A model generated the notes under the pieces. That model was not told the origin of the DNA. It saw only the letters and a list, made by a program, of their open reading frames with translations, and made no database searches. A DNA stretch of 64,000 nucleotides from positions 310,001-374,000 of the forward strand of contig NZ_JAUZQD010000001.1 in the NCBI RefSeq assembly GCF_030709675.1, written 5' to 3'. The stretch comes from Symbioplanes lichenis (GTDB lineage Bacteria; Actinomycetota; Actinomycetes; Mycobacteriales; Micromonosporaceae). Numbering within the stretch: the stretch's first letter is position 1; every line of letters starts with the position of its first letter. A program made the position numbers and the translations under genes. Below are positions 52,440 through 61,486 of this stretch, piece after piece.

Positions 52440-55157
52440 TCAGTCCCCAGCTCGATGCCGCCCGCTGCGCCCATCACGCACGAAGCCGGCCACCCGCAAC
52501 GGCCCCACAGGCACAACCTCGCCGCTCACATGACCGACAGCCGCTGCCGAGAAGTCCGTCGCGTCCCCGGAAATCGCGGACGCCGTCCGGGACACCAGCT
52601 CGCCCGCACCCCCAACCGCAGGTCGCACCCCGTCACGCCCCGCACCGGCAACTCGCGACTCGTCTGCTCGCCAACCCGCAGAGGCAGATCCGTCTGCACT
52701 CCGGTCCGGGGAGGTTGAGGCGTTCGCGCGCCAGGCCGTCGTGTTCGAGGCGTTCGCGCTCCAGGCCGCGGGCCTCGGGCTGCCCGCACCCCAGCCGCTT
52801 CCCGCCGAATCAGCCGCGGGCCAGCTGCTCGCCGCCGAACGCGTTACAGGCCAGCCGCCGGACGTCGCGCCTGTCACAGGCCAGCCGCCGGACGTCGAAG
52901 CTGTTACAGGCCAGCCGGACGAGTCTCGGTCGTCCGCGGCGAGGCGGGCCGACGGAGCCTGGGCGGAAGTCACCGTGGCGACGAAGCGGGGCGCGGCGGC
53001 AGAGGCGAACCCTTCATCGGAGGACTGCAGCAGCTCATAGCCGTCAACCGGCTGCCCTGTAGCAGCGAAACTCGGCGCGGCATTCGGACCCGATGTGGCG
53101 ATGAAGCTCGACGATGCCGTGGGAGCCGAGGTGGCAACGGCACCAGTAGCCTGCGCGGCGCCGAAGCCAGGCGGGGCTGCGGGTGCCGGCGCGGGCGGGA
53201 GGGTCGACGAGGGCACGAGGGCAGACGCGGCAACGGCGGAGAGGGCCGACGACGACGCGGGAGGCGGTGTCGGGGAGGCGGGGAACGGCGGCGACGATAC
53301 CGGGACCGAGGCCGACGCCGGGTGCGGGGCCGACGCCGACGTCGACGCGGGGGCCGGGGCGGGAGCGGGAGCGGCGGGGAGGGCGGCGCGGCCGCCGTTG
53401 CGGCGCTTGGCTGTGTACATGGCGTGGTCGGCGGCGCGGAGGGCCTGGTCGGGGTCGTCGGTGGCGGCGGCGAGGTGGATGCCGACGCTGGCGCTGATGC
53501 GGACCTCGTGGCCCAGGACGCGGAAGGGGTGTTCGAGGGCTTCGCGGACGCGGGCGTTCATGGAGCGGGCGTCGGCGGGGGTGGTGATGCCGGGCATGAG
53601 GACCACGAACTCGTCGCCGCCGACGCGGGCGAGGACGTCCCGGTCGCGCACGCAGGCGGTGAGGCGGCCGGCGACCTGGCGGAGGAGGTCGTCGCCGGCT
53701 TCGTGGCCGTAGCGGTCGTTGACGGGCTTGAAGCCGTCGAGGTCGACGAAGAGCACAGCCACCGGGGAGTCGCGCAGGGAGGAGCCGAGGGCGTCCTGGA
53801 GCCGGCGGCGGTTGGGGAGGCCGGTGAGGGCGTCGTGCTGGGCCTCGTGGGCGAGCCGTTCCTGGAAGGCGCGGGTCTCGGAGATGTCGCGGGCGTTGAT
53901 GACGATGCCGGCGAGGGCCGGGTTGTGCATCTGGTTGGAAGCGGTGAACTCGAACCAGGTCGGCTGGCCGGCCGCGTTGAGGATGCGCGTCTGCAGCCGC
54001 AGCACTCCCGCGCGGCGGCTGCGCAGGCCGGCGAAGGCCTCCTCCATGCGGGCGCGGTCGTCGGGATGGACCAGGTCGAAGACGTTGCTGCCCTGCAGCG
54101 AGCCCGGCGGGAAGTGCAGCACCGACGCGGCGCTGGGGCTCGAGAAGGCCACGTGCCCCTCCTCGTCGAGCACGGCGACCATGTCTGGGGCGTGCTGGAA
54201 GAGGGCCTGGAACCGCTCGTCGGCCCGGCGCCGCTGGACCTGGGAGCGATAGCCGAGGATCAGGATGCCCACCGCGCCGATCACCAGCATGGCCAGCAGC
54301 GCGAGGTTGATGGTCTGGCTGCGGCTGTGCACCGCGCCGTCGAACGAGGCCCGGGACTGTGTGCGCACATAGGCCCAGCCGCCCGGCAGCAGATCGCCCG
54401 TGACGACGACGGCGATCTGGCGTGTGCCGCCCGCCGTGTATTCGACGTAGGTCGAGCCGCCGGGGTGGGCCACGGCCGCCGCGACGATCGCGGAGTCGAC
54501 CTTGGTGCCGACCACGCCCGCCTCGCTGCTGAAGCCGGCTGTCCCGGTGCTGTCGACGATCGTGGTGAGGTGGGCGGTGCTCTTGAGCTTCGCCGTGTAG
54601 GCCTGCAGCGTCGTGGTCGTCAGCCGGCTGAACCCGGTGAGGATGCCGGCGGTCGCCCCGTCCACCACGACGGGCACGGCGACGCCTTGCACGGCGACGG
54701 GGGTGCCGTCCGCGGCGGTCGCTGTCATCACGGGCGAGAAGGCCGGCTTGCCCTCGGTCAGCAACGTGCGGAGCACCTGATAGCCGTCGTCCGCGGCGGC
54801 GGGCAACGGGTTGGCGCGTGTGGTGGTGAGGACGGTGCCGTCGGGCCCCGACAACATGGCGCCATAGGGAAACAGTGCGGACTCGGCCACGTACCCCTCG
54901 AGGGCAGCTCTGTCATCCACGTCGCCGGCGGCGAGGCGGAAAGCGTGACCAGCGGCGAAGGCCGCGAGGTCTTTGGCCGCGAGCAGCTGCATCTGGCCGG
55001 CGAGCGTGGCGTTGTTGACCGCGAGGGCCTCGGTGTCGGTGCGGTGCACGGTGTCGGCGGCGCGGAGGGCCGACCGGTTGACGAGCACACCGACGACCCC
55101 GACGGCCATCAGCAGCACCACGCTGACGACGACGGCGATCCAGTTGCGCAGGCGCAT
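52440..55157 (-). CDS. Membrane diguanylate cyclase with extracytoplasmic sensor, PAS and GGDEF domains and a long disordered tail
   Basis: A 905-aa protein. Helix 1 is residues 7-27, an outside sensor domain (dCache/CHASE-like) about 30-282, helix 2 about 283-302, PAS about 312-430 and GGDEF about 435-590. The active site is GGDEF at 513-517, and the inhibitory I-site RxxD is intact (RDRD 504-507), so it should make c-di-GMP and be feedback-inhibited. From 591 to 905 the protein is Ala/Pro/Ser/Thr/Gly-rich without domains and includes a 10-aa repeat SGGWPVT-. ATG 55157 follows GGAGGA. There is no EAL domain. Confidence 0.9.
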   Translation of the reverse strand: MRLRNWIAVVVSVVLLMAVGVVGVLVNRSALRAADTVHRTDTEALAVNNATLAGQMQLLAAKDLAAFAAGHAFRLAAGDVDDRAALEGYVAESALFPYGAMLSGPDGTVLTTTRANPLPAAADDGYQVLRTLLTEGKPAFSPVMTATAADGTPVAVQGVAVPVVVDGATAGILTGFSRLTTTTLQAYTAKLKSTAHLTTIVDSTGTAGFSSEAGVVGTKVDSAIVAAAVAHPGGSTYVEYTAGGTRQIAVVVTGDLLPGGWAYVRTQSRASFDGAVHSRSQTINLALLAMLVIGAVGILILGYRSQVQRRRADERFQALFQHAPDMVAVLDEEGHVAFSSPSAASVLHFPPGSLQGSNVFDLVHPDDRARMEEAFAGLRSRRAGVLRLQTRILNAAGQPTWFEFTASNQMHNPALAGIVINARDISETRAFQERLAHEAQHDALTGLPNRRRLQDALGSSLRDSPVAVLFVDLDGFKPVNDRYGHEAGDDLLRQVAGRLTACVRDRDVLARVGGDEFVVLMPGITTPADARSMNARVREALEHPFRVLGHEVRISASVGIHLAAATDDPDQALRAADHAMYTAKRRNGGRAALPAAPAPAPAPASTSASAPHPASASVPVSSPPFPASPTPPPASSSALSAVAASALVPSSTLPPAPAPAAPPGFGAAQATGAVATSAPTASSSFIATSGPNAAPSFAATGQPVDGYELLQSSDEGFASAAAPRFVATVTSAQAPSARLAADDRDSSGWPVTASTSGGWPVTGATSGGWPVTRSAASSWPAADSAGSGWGAGSPRPAAWSANASNTTAWRANASTSPDRSADGSASAGWRADESRVAGAGRDGVRPAVGGAGELVSRTASAISGDATDFSAAAVGHVSGEVVPVGPLRVAGFVRDGRSGRHRAGD
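52843..52917 (-). repeat. 30-bp tandem repeat in the diguanylate cyclase tail
   Basis: Units starting at 52843, 52873 and 52903 share ACAGGCCAGCCGCCGGACGTC (third copy partial). They encode TSGGWPVT-type decapeptides. Confidence 0.8.
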
Positions 55158-55260
55158 CGGTCCTCCCTCGGCTGAGCCCATCGGACGGCGGCGGCGAATC
55201 TGGAGGAAACCCGCCGGGTCCATTGATGCGCCCTCTCGTTACGGGAGGTGCAAATCGCGG

Positions 55261-55851
55261 TCAGCGGCGCCAGGGCGGCGGCTGACCCTGGAGCCACCAC
55301 TGGAGGGACCGGGTGACCTGCGGCAATACGAAGTAGGTCATCAGCGGGGTGAGGCACAGGGTGGTGACGAGAGTGCGCAGCACCACATTCCAGTCGGCCA
55401 GGATCTGACCGAGCGTGATCGCAGCCACCACGCTGAGCGGGAAGAAGCCCAGCCAGATCGTCACCGCCTGCTTCCAGCGCGGCGGCGGGGACGGCTGCGG
55501 CGTGAGGTCGTCGACCGAGTGCTCGCGGGGCGGGTCGAACCACCCTTCGATTCCGGTACGCCGCTCGACGCGCGTGTGCTCGACCATGCCCTGCGCCGAC
55601 GAGAGCCACCACTGCCGTTGCGGTGACTCCTCCCACGCGTGCAGGGCGTCGGCGTCGGCGAAGCGGTAGAGCATGTGCCACTCGGTGGAGCCGAGCGCGG
55701 GGCGGACCCAGCCGACGCCGAGGAAACCGGGAAAGTGCTCGGCCAAGGCGGTGCCGGCCCGGACCCAGGCGAGCATCTCCGCGTTGCGTGAGGGGTCGGC
55801 CCGGCGGGTGATGGCCACGGTCACGGCGAGCGGCGGGGAGGCGGTTTCCAT
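55261..55851 (-). CDS. Antibiotic-biosynthesis-monooxygenase-domain protein with two C-terminal membrane helices
   Basis: A 196-aa protein. Residues 1-110 form an ABM dimeric alpha-beta barrel (LAVTVAITRRADPSRNAEMLAWV, FPGFLGVGWVRP, WHMLYRFADADALHAWEES). Two membrane helices follow at about 130-182. This is the COG3224-type layout; members are common but unassigned biochemically. The ATG at 55851 has CAGAAT 6 nt upstream and no ribosome site (relaxed leaderless pattern). The longer frame to 55971 crosses the divergent gene's start and is rejected. Confidence 0.85.
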   Translation of the reverse strand: METASPPLAVTVAITRRADPSRNAEMLAWVRAGTALAEHFPGFLGVGWVRPALGSTEWHMLYRFADADALHAWEESPQRQWWLSSAQGMVEHTRVERRTGIEGWFDPPREHSVDDLTPQPSPPPRWKQAVTIWLGFFPLSVVAAITLGQILADWNVVLRTLVTTLCLTPLMTYFVLPQVTRSLQWWLQGQPPPWRR

Positions 55852-55964
55852 TCCCACATTCTGGACCGCACGACGAGCACGCCGCGCCGTGATGATCGCC
55901 TCACTGCCGAAGTTATCCACAGGCCCTCCGCGAAGATCGCCGGCGGCCGGTAGGTTCGCTGACC

Positions 55965-57023
55965 ATGACACGCCTTCGAAAGCTCTCGATGGCCGCGGCC
56001 GGTCTGCTCGTGCTCGCCGCGACCAGCGGTTTCACCTCGTCCGCCCCGGCGCCCGCGTGGCGGCTGTCCGACACGGGCGTCACCGCCCGCTTCCGCGGCC
56101 TGGCCCCGGTCAGCGACCGCGTGGCCTGGGTGGCCGGCTCCGGCGGCACCATCCTGCGTACGGTCGACGGCGCGCGCACCTGGCAGCGCGTCGACCCGCC
56201 GGGCACCGCCGACCTGCAGTTCCGTGACATCGAAGCCTTCGACGCCGATCACGCCGTCGCCCTGACCATCGGCGAGGGCGACCAGTCCCGTCTCTACGCG
56301 ACGTCGGACGGCGGGCGCACCTGGGCCGAGACGTTCCGCAACGACGATCCGGCGGCGTTCTACGACTGCGTGACCTTCCTCGACCGGCGGCACGGGCTGG
56401 CCCTATCCGACCCGGTCGGCGGCAAGTTCCGCATCCTCGCGACCGCCGACGGGGGCCGCACGTGGGCGGTGCGCCCGTCCACCGGCATGCCCGCGGCGCT
56501 GGCCGGGGAGTTCGCCTTCGCGGCGAGCGGCACCTGCCTGGTCTCCGCGGACCGGGCGGGCTCGGGCCGGGCGTGGTTCGCGACCGGCGGCGGGGAGCGC
56601 GCCCGGGTGTTCGCCACGAGAGACGGCGGACGCACGTGGCGGGTCACCGACAGCGGCATCCCCAGCGGCCCGAGCGCCGGCGTCTACAGCCTGGCGTTCC
56701 GTGACCCGTGGCACGGCATCGCGGTCGGCGGCGACTACGCGGTGCCGGAGACCGCCCCGGACGCCGCGGCCACCACCCGCAACGGCGGCCGCACCTGGCA
56801 GTCGGCCCGCACCGAGCCGGGCGAATACCGTTCGGGCGCGGCCTGGCTGAGTTCGTCGACCGCACTGGCTGTCGGCCCGACCGGCAGCGACATCAGCTAC
56901 AACGGGGGACGCACGTGGCGGGAGTTCGACGGCGGCAGCTTCGACGCCGTCCTGTGCGCGGGCAAGTCGTGCTGGGCCAGCGGCGAGCAGGGCCGCGTGG
57001 CCCCACTGACCTGGAAGCGATGA
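55965..57023 (+). CDS. Exported YCF48-like beta-propeller protein
   Basis: A 352-aa protein with signal peptide (1-27). It has about six DGGRTW-type turns (DGARTW, DGGRTW several times, NGGRTW), the Asp-box/BNR signature of seven-bladed propellers related to YCF48/HCF136 and sialidases. There is no sialidase catalytic Arg/Tyr set, so a binding or assembly role outside the membrane is more likely than hydrolysis. TAGGTT (55951-55956) lies 8 nt before the ATG, with no ribosome site (leaderless). Confidence 0.85.
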   Translation: MTRLRKLSMAAAGLLVLAATSGFTSSAPAPAWRLSDTGVTARFRGLAPVSDRVAWVAGSGGTILRTVDGARTWQRVDPPGTADLQFRDIEAFDADHAVALTIGEGDQSRLYATSDGGRTWAETFRNDDPAAFYDCVTFLDRRHGLALSDPVGGKFRILATADGGRTWAVRPSTGMPAALAGEFAFAASGTCLVSADRAGSGRAWFATGGGERARVFATRDGGRTWRVTDSGIPSGPSAGVYSLAFRDPWHGIAVGGDYAVPETAPDAAATTRNGGRTWQSARTEPGEYRSGAAWLSSSTALAVGPTGSDISYNGGRTWREFDGGSFDAVLCAGKSCWASGEQGRVAPLTWKR

Positions 57024-57143
57024 CCGACAATGCCATGCAGCGATGATCCACGGAATCTCCGCGGAGCCTGAGCCGCCAGCGGTCGCCGAGCGCGAGCGCG
57101 CCGGCCGCACGGTTTCGCCCCGCCAGCCACCGATCGGGAAGCG

Positions 57144-58226
57144 ATGAACGAGAACCTCAAGAGCGCCGGATGGATCGCCGGCGGCGTGGCCGGTCTGGCT
57201 CTCTGCGCCTGCTGCGGCTCTTCGCTGCTGTCGGGCATCGAGGACATGTACGAGACCACGCCGCACGCCGGCCTCGCCACCCTGGCCGCTGTCGTGGCCG
57301 CCGGGCTCCTGGCGCTGGGCTGGCGGGCGTTCTCGTCGTGGCGGGCCCGGCGCGAGCTGGCGGCGTGGGTCGAGTGGGAGGAGCTGCCGGCCGCGGGGCC
57401 GTGGCCGTGGGCCTCGGCGCTCCTCGGACACGCGGCCACCCCGTTGCAGGCGCGGATGGGCACGGTGGACGGGCTGCGCGTCGTGGCCGGCGAGATCGCC
57501 TGGTCGGGCGACGCGCTGCCCCGCCTCACGGACCAGGAGGGCACTGGCGTCTTCGCGGCGGTGCGCCTCCCCCGCACGCTGCCCCGGGTGGCGGTGCTGC
57601 GCCGCAACCAGGCGAGCGGCAAGAAGTTCGAGGAACGCTTCGACGTCGTGGGCGAGGGGCGGCTGGTCGACGACGTGCTGCGCCACGTCCACTTCGAGGA
57701 GACCGTGCCGCCGTGGTCGATGGGCGGCGACGAGCTCGTCCTGGTCGTCCGCATCAAGGAGCCGGTGCGGCCACGGCACATCCGGGACGCCGCCCAGCGG
57801 GCCGCGTGGGTCGCCCAGCTGCTGCTGCTCAACGACTCCCGCCTGCGCACTGCCGAAGCGTCCGAGTCGCCGGCCACGTCGGCGCATGCGGGTGCCGCCG
57901 GGTCGCCTGCCCCATCGCCCGGTGCGGGCGGTTCCCCGTCGGACCGGCCGGGCGATGCGGGTGCGCCCGAGTGGCACAGCCTCTTCGCCGGCCCGGGCAC
58001 GCCGGCCGCCGCGCCCCTACCGAGCGACCCGACAGCTGCCCCATCCGGCGACCCCACGGCTGTCCCGCCCGGCAACCCGACAGCTGTCCCGCCCGGCGAC
58101 CCCACAGCTGTCCCGCCCGGCAACCCGACAGCTATCCCGCCCGGCGACCCGACAGCCGACAAGGACGCGGATGCAGCCACGTTGCCTTTGCGGCGGCAAG
58201 CCCCGCCCACGGGCGACAGCCTCTGA
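57144..58226 (+). CDS. Hypothetical membrane protein with repetitive C-terminal tail
   Basis: A 360-aa protein. Two membrane helices lie at about 8-30 and 42-62, followed by a cytosolic mixed domain of about 170 residues (RMGTVDGLRVVAGEIAW, GVFAAVRLPRTLPRVAVLRR, SMGGDELVLVVRIKEPV). From about 240 the tail is Ala/Pro/Gly-rich and ends in 8-residue repeats G(D/N)PTAVPP. I do not recognise the family. ATG follows GGAAG. Convergent with the desaturase gene. Confidence 0.75.
   Translation: MNENLKSAGWIAGGVAGLALCACCGSSLLSGIEDMYETTPHAGLATLAAVVAAGLLALGWRAFSSWRARRELAAWVEWEELPAAGPWPWASALLGHAATPLQARMGTVDGLRVVAGEIAWSGDALPRLTDQEGTGVFAAVRLPRTLPRVAVLRRNQASGKKFEERFDVVGEGRLVDDVLRHVHFEETVPPWSMGGDELVLVVRIKEPVRPRHIRDAAQRAAWVAQLLLLNDSRLRTAEASESPATSAHAGAAGSPAPSPGAGGSPSDRPGDAGAPEWHSLFAGPGTPAAAPLPSDPTAAPSGDPTAVPPGNPTAVPPGDPTAVPPGNPTAIPPGDPTADKDADAATLPLRRQAPPTGDSL
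58047..58157 (+). repeat. 24-bp tandem repeat, 4.6 units, alternating GD/GN types
   Basis: Units start at 58047, 58071, 58095, 58119 and 58143 (last partial). Odd units begin GGCGAC and even units GGCAAC, so the true duplication period is probably 48 bp. In frame it encodes G(D/N)PTAVPP at the tail of the membrane protein. Confidence 0.9.
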
Positions 58227-58349
58227 GCAGCGACTCACGCTTCGAGGAACGAGAGGCCGACGACACGAGTAGCCGACGACAACGAGAGACCGGCGACGAC
58301 GAAAGGCCCGGCGGGGGCGAGAGCCGCGCCCCGACGAGGCGGCTTCGGG

Positions 58350-59360
58350 TCAGCGGAGATCGGCGCCGACCTCGTGGAGGTGGCGGAGGGCGATGGCGTA
58401 CGACTCGGCCAGGCCGGTTTCTTCGTAGGGGACGCCGATCGAGGTGCAGTACGCGCGGACGATGGGCTGGGCGCGGCGGAGGTTCGGGGTGGGCATGCTC
58501 GGGAACAGATGGTGCTCGATCTGATAGTTGAGGCCACCCAGAGCGACATCGGTCAGTCGCCCGCCTCGGACGTTGCGGCTGGTCAGGACTTGTTTGCGGA
58601 GGAAGTCTTCGGTGCCGGTCGGGTGGGGCATGCCCTTGTGGTTCGGGGCGAAGGTGAGGCCCAGGTACACCCCGAACACTCCCTGGTGGACGGCGAAGAA
58701 CACCAGCGCCTGCCACGGCGTCAGCACCAGCGCCAGCGCCGCCACGTAAGCGACGACGTGCGTGCCCAGCAGGAGACTCTCCCGAACACGGTGCTTGATC
58801 GGGCCGCTGACCAGGGCCCGGATGCTGTCCTTGCGGAGGCTCAGCCCCAGCAGCGTCAGCAGCGGGAAGAACAGCCACGCCTGGTTCCGGGTCAGCCAGC
58901 GGTCGAAGCGGCCCCGGCGAGCCCGGGCGGCTTCGCGGGACCAGACCAGGACGGCCGGGGCGACGTCCGGGTCGAGATCGTCGTGGTTCGGGTTGGCGTG
59001 GTGCTTGGTGTGCTTGTCCGTCCAGTAGCCGTAGCTCATGCCGATCGCCAGGTTCGCCGCGATCATTCCGGCCCGGCTGCTCGCCCCGGCCCGCCGGAAG
59101 ACCTGCCGGTGCGCCAGGTCGTGGGCCACCAGCGCCACCTGGGCGTACGCGACCGCGAGCAGCACGGCGACCGCCACGCTCCACCAGGAGGCGCCGACCA
59201 GGGCGAAAGCCGTCCAGCCGGCGCCGAGCAGGAAAGCCACGAGGGACAGACGCACGGTGTAGTAGCCGGGCCTGCGGTTCAGCAGACCGGCCCGGTTGAT
59301 GCGCCGGGCCAGCTCGGCGAAGTCACTACCCGTCGTACGGGGAAGGGTGGAAGTTGTCAT
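58350..59360 (-). CDS. Membrane fatty-acid/acyl-lipid desaturase
   Basis: A 336-aa di-iron desaturase. The three His boxes are HDLAH (80-84), HTKHH (117-121) and QIEHH near 295. Four or more membrane helices lie between them. It inserts a double bond into acyl chains of lipids or acyl-CoA using O2 and an electron donor, so it sets membrane fluidity. ATG 59360 begins the family N-terminus; the in-frame extension upstream is antisense to the kinase region. It is divergent from a two-component pair 109 bp away. Confidence 0.9.
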   Translation of the reverse strand: MTTSTLPRTTGSDFAELARRINRAGLLNRRPGYYTVRLSLVAFLLGAGWTAFALVGASWWSVAVAVLLAVAYAQVALVAHDLAHRQVFRRAGASSRAGMIAANLAIGMSYGYWTDKHTKHHANPNHDDLDPDVAPAVLVWSREAARARRGRFDRWLTRNQAWLFFPLLTLLGLSLRKDSIRALVSGPIKHRVRESLLLGTHVVAYVAALALVLTPWQALVFFAVHQGVFGVYLGLTFAPNHKGMPHPTGTEDFLRKQVLTSRNVRGGRLTDVALGGLNYQIEHHLFPSMPTPNLRRAQPIVRAYCTSIGVPYEETGLAESYAIALRHLHEVGADLR

Positions 59361-59469
59361 GCCCTTGACGGTCCCGGACCGCGGACTGTGCGTCAGGAGT
59401 GCAGGGTCCCCGCGGAGAGGGGTGCCAGCACTACCGACCGGGGGCGGGTTCACCCCCGAGAATGACTGC

Positions 59470-60756
59470 ATGGAAACACGGTCGTGGGTGACGGACGGGG
59501 CGCGGGCCGTCGGGTACGGCACGCTCGGCATCCTGCTGGCGGTGCTCAACTTCCCGCTGCTGGTGCTCTGGGTGGTGGCGCTGGCGCTGACCCCGGTCGC
59601 CGGGGTGGGCATGGTGGCGCTGCCGTTCATGACCGCGGCCGTGCGCGGCCGGGCCAACCTCGCCCGCCGGCTGGCCGCCCGCGCCGGCGTGCCGATCGCC
59701 GAGCCGTACGCGCCCCGGCCGCAGAAGTCGCTCCCCGGCGGCTGGCGGCGCTACAAGTGGATCCTCACCGACCCGGCGACGTGGCGTGACCTGGCGTGGC
59801 TGATCCCGGGCGCGGTCTCGGGGCTCGTGCTCGGGATCGTCGGCCTGGTGCTGCCGCTCTACGGCTTCCAGGGGATCACGCTGCTGCCGCTCTGGCTCTA
59901 TCTGGGCGTCGACTGGTACGGCTACGGGCTCTTCTGGCCGATCGAGTCGTTCCAGGAGGGGCTGCTGTCGCTGCCGCAGGGTGTCGTGATCCTGGCGCTG
60001 GGCGTGGCCGCGGCGCCGTGGCTGCGGTGGACCGACGCCCAGTTCACCCGGCTGTTCCTCGCGCCGACCCGGGCCGCCGGGCTGCGGCTGCGGGTGGCGC
60101 ACCTGACCGAGAGCCGGGCCGACACGGTCGACGCGCAGGCCGCCGAGCTGCGACGGATCGAGCGGGATCTGCACGACGGCGCGCAGGCCCGGCTGGTGTC
60201 GCTGGGCATGACCATCGGGCTGGCCGAGGAGCTGCTCGAACGTGACCCGGCCGCGGCCCGCAAGCTGCTGAGCGAGGCGCGCGAGACGAGCGGCGACGCC
60301 CTGACCGAGCTGCGGCACCTGGTCCGGGGCATCCACCCGCCGGTGCTGGCCGAGCGCGGGCTCGACGGCGCCGTGCGCGCCCTGGCGATGAGCCTGCCAC
60401 TCCAGATCAGTGTGGACATTGATCTGCCCGGCCGCCCGGAGACTCCGGTCGAGTCGGCGGCCTACTTCGCGGTGGCCGAGGCGCTCACCAACGTGGTGCG
60501 GCACAGCGGCGCCCACACGGCCGCGGTCACGTTGCGCCACGCCGACGACCGGCTGCTCATGGTGGTGCTCGACGACGGGCGCGGCGGCGCGGACGCGGCC
60601 GGGGGCACCGGGCTGCGCGGCATCGAACGCCGGCTCGCCGCCTTCGATGGCACGATGACGCTGTCCTCCCCGCCGGGCGGGCCGACCGTCGTGACCCTGG
60701 AGCTGCCGTGCGTGTTGTCATCGCCGAGGACCTCGCCCTCCTCCGGGACGGTCTGA
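59470..60756 (+). CDS. NarL-family sensor histidine kinase divergent from the desaturase
   Basis: A 428-aa kinase. Helices at about 15-55 and 105-190 form a membrane sensor domain without a large outer loop. The HisKA_3 phospho-acceptor is in RIERDLHDGAQARLVSLGM, and the HATPase has VAEALTNVVRHSG and GGTGLRGIERRLAAFDG. Layout and position next to a desaturase recall DesK, which senses membrane thickness. ATG 59470 has GAGAAT 6 nt upstream and no ribosome site. Its last 49 bp overlap the response regulator gene in another frame. Confidence 0.88.
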   Translation: METRSWVTDGARAVGYGTLGILLAVLNFPLLVLWVVALALTPVAGVGMVALPFMTAAVRGRANLARRLAARAGVPIAEPYAPRPQKSLPGGWRRYKWILTDPATWRDLAWLIPGAVSGLVLGIVGLVLPLYGFQGITLLPLWLYLGVDWYGYGLFWPIESFQEGLLSLPQGVVILALGVAAAPWLRWTDAQFTRLFLAPTRAAGLRLRVAHLTESRADTVDAQAAELRRIERDLHDGAQARLVSLGMTIGLAEELLERDPAAARKLLSEARETSGDALTELRHLVRGIHPPVLAERGLDGAVRALAMSLPLQISVDIDLPGRPETPVESAAYFAVAEALTNVVRHSGAHTAAVTLRHADDRLLMVVLDDGRGGADAAGGTGLRGIERRLAAFDGTMTLSSPPGGPTVVTLELPCVLSSPRTSPSSGTV

Positions 60757-61343
60757 TCCGCATCCTCGAGGCCTTTGACTGCGAGGTGGCCGAGGCGGTC
60801 GACACCGGACCCGCGCTGCTCCCGGCCCTGCTGCGCCATCGCCCGGACGTGGCGGTCGTGGACGTACGCCTGCCGCCGACCTTCACCGACGAGGGCCTGC
60901 AGGCGGCCATCGCCGCGCGCGCCGAGATCCCCGGCCTGCCGGTGCTGGTGCTGTCGCAGCACGTCGAGCCGCTCTATGCCCGCGAGCTGCTGACCGATGC
61001 CCGTGGCGGCGTCGGCTATCTGCTCAAGGACCGGGTCGCCAACGTGAGCCAGTTCATCGACGCCGTCCGCCGGGTCGCGGGGGGCGGCACGGCCATGGAC
61101 CCCGAGGTAGTCTCGCAGCTGCTCGCTCGCCGCGAGCCGCTGGCCGCTCTGACCGTACGCGAGAAAGAGGTCCTGGGTCAGATGGCCGAGGGCCGTTCCA
61201 ACGCGGCGATCGCGGCCAAGCTCTTCGTCACGGAAAAGGCGGTGAGCAAGCACATCAACAACATCTTCACCAAGCTCGCCATGCCCCCGTCCGACGACGA
61301 CAACCGGCGGGTGCTCGCGGTGCTCGCCTTTCTCGACGCATGA
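60708..61343 (+). CDS. LuxR/NarL-family response regulator, partner of the desaturase-linked kinase
   Basis: A 211-aa regulator. The receiver domain (VVIAEDLALLRDG, VAVVDVRLPP with the phospho-Asp, VLSQHV, LLKDR) is followed by a LuxR-type HTH (LTVREKEVLGQMAEGRSNAAIA, EKAVSKHINNIFTKL). It starts at GTG 60708, inside the kinase gene; the 49-bp overlap is longer than the usual 1-4 bp. The likely target is the divergent desaturase promoter region. Confidence 0.9.
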   Translation: MRVVIAEDLALLRDGLIRILEAFDCEVAEAVDTGPALLPALLRHRPDVAVVDVRLPPTFTDEGLQAAIAARAEIPGLPVLVLSQHVEPLYARELLTDARGGVGYLLKDRVANVSQFIDAVRRVAGGGTAMDPEVVSQLLARREPLAALTVREKEVLGQMAEGRSNAAIAAKLFVTEKAVSKHINNIFTKLAMPPSDDDNRRVLAVLAFLDA

Positions 61344-61486
61344 GCCGACGCAGAACCCGGAAGATTTGATTACGGGTGCCCCCTTGACCGCGAAGCCCGG
61401 GGCGGCACCATCGGGACGGGCGCGATCCCCCCGGTGGTCCGGCCGGGCGCACGCGACTCCAGGAGGCGTCCGGGAGAGGTCACCCC

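Noticed and set aside
51481-52533. Open frames on both strands through 51.9-52.5 kb considered as genes
   Set aside because: They depend on low-complexity repeats and overlap the LigD-pol gene or the cyclase end; no start context or domains.
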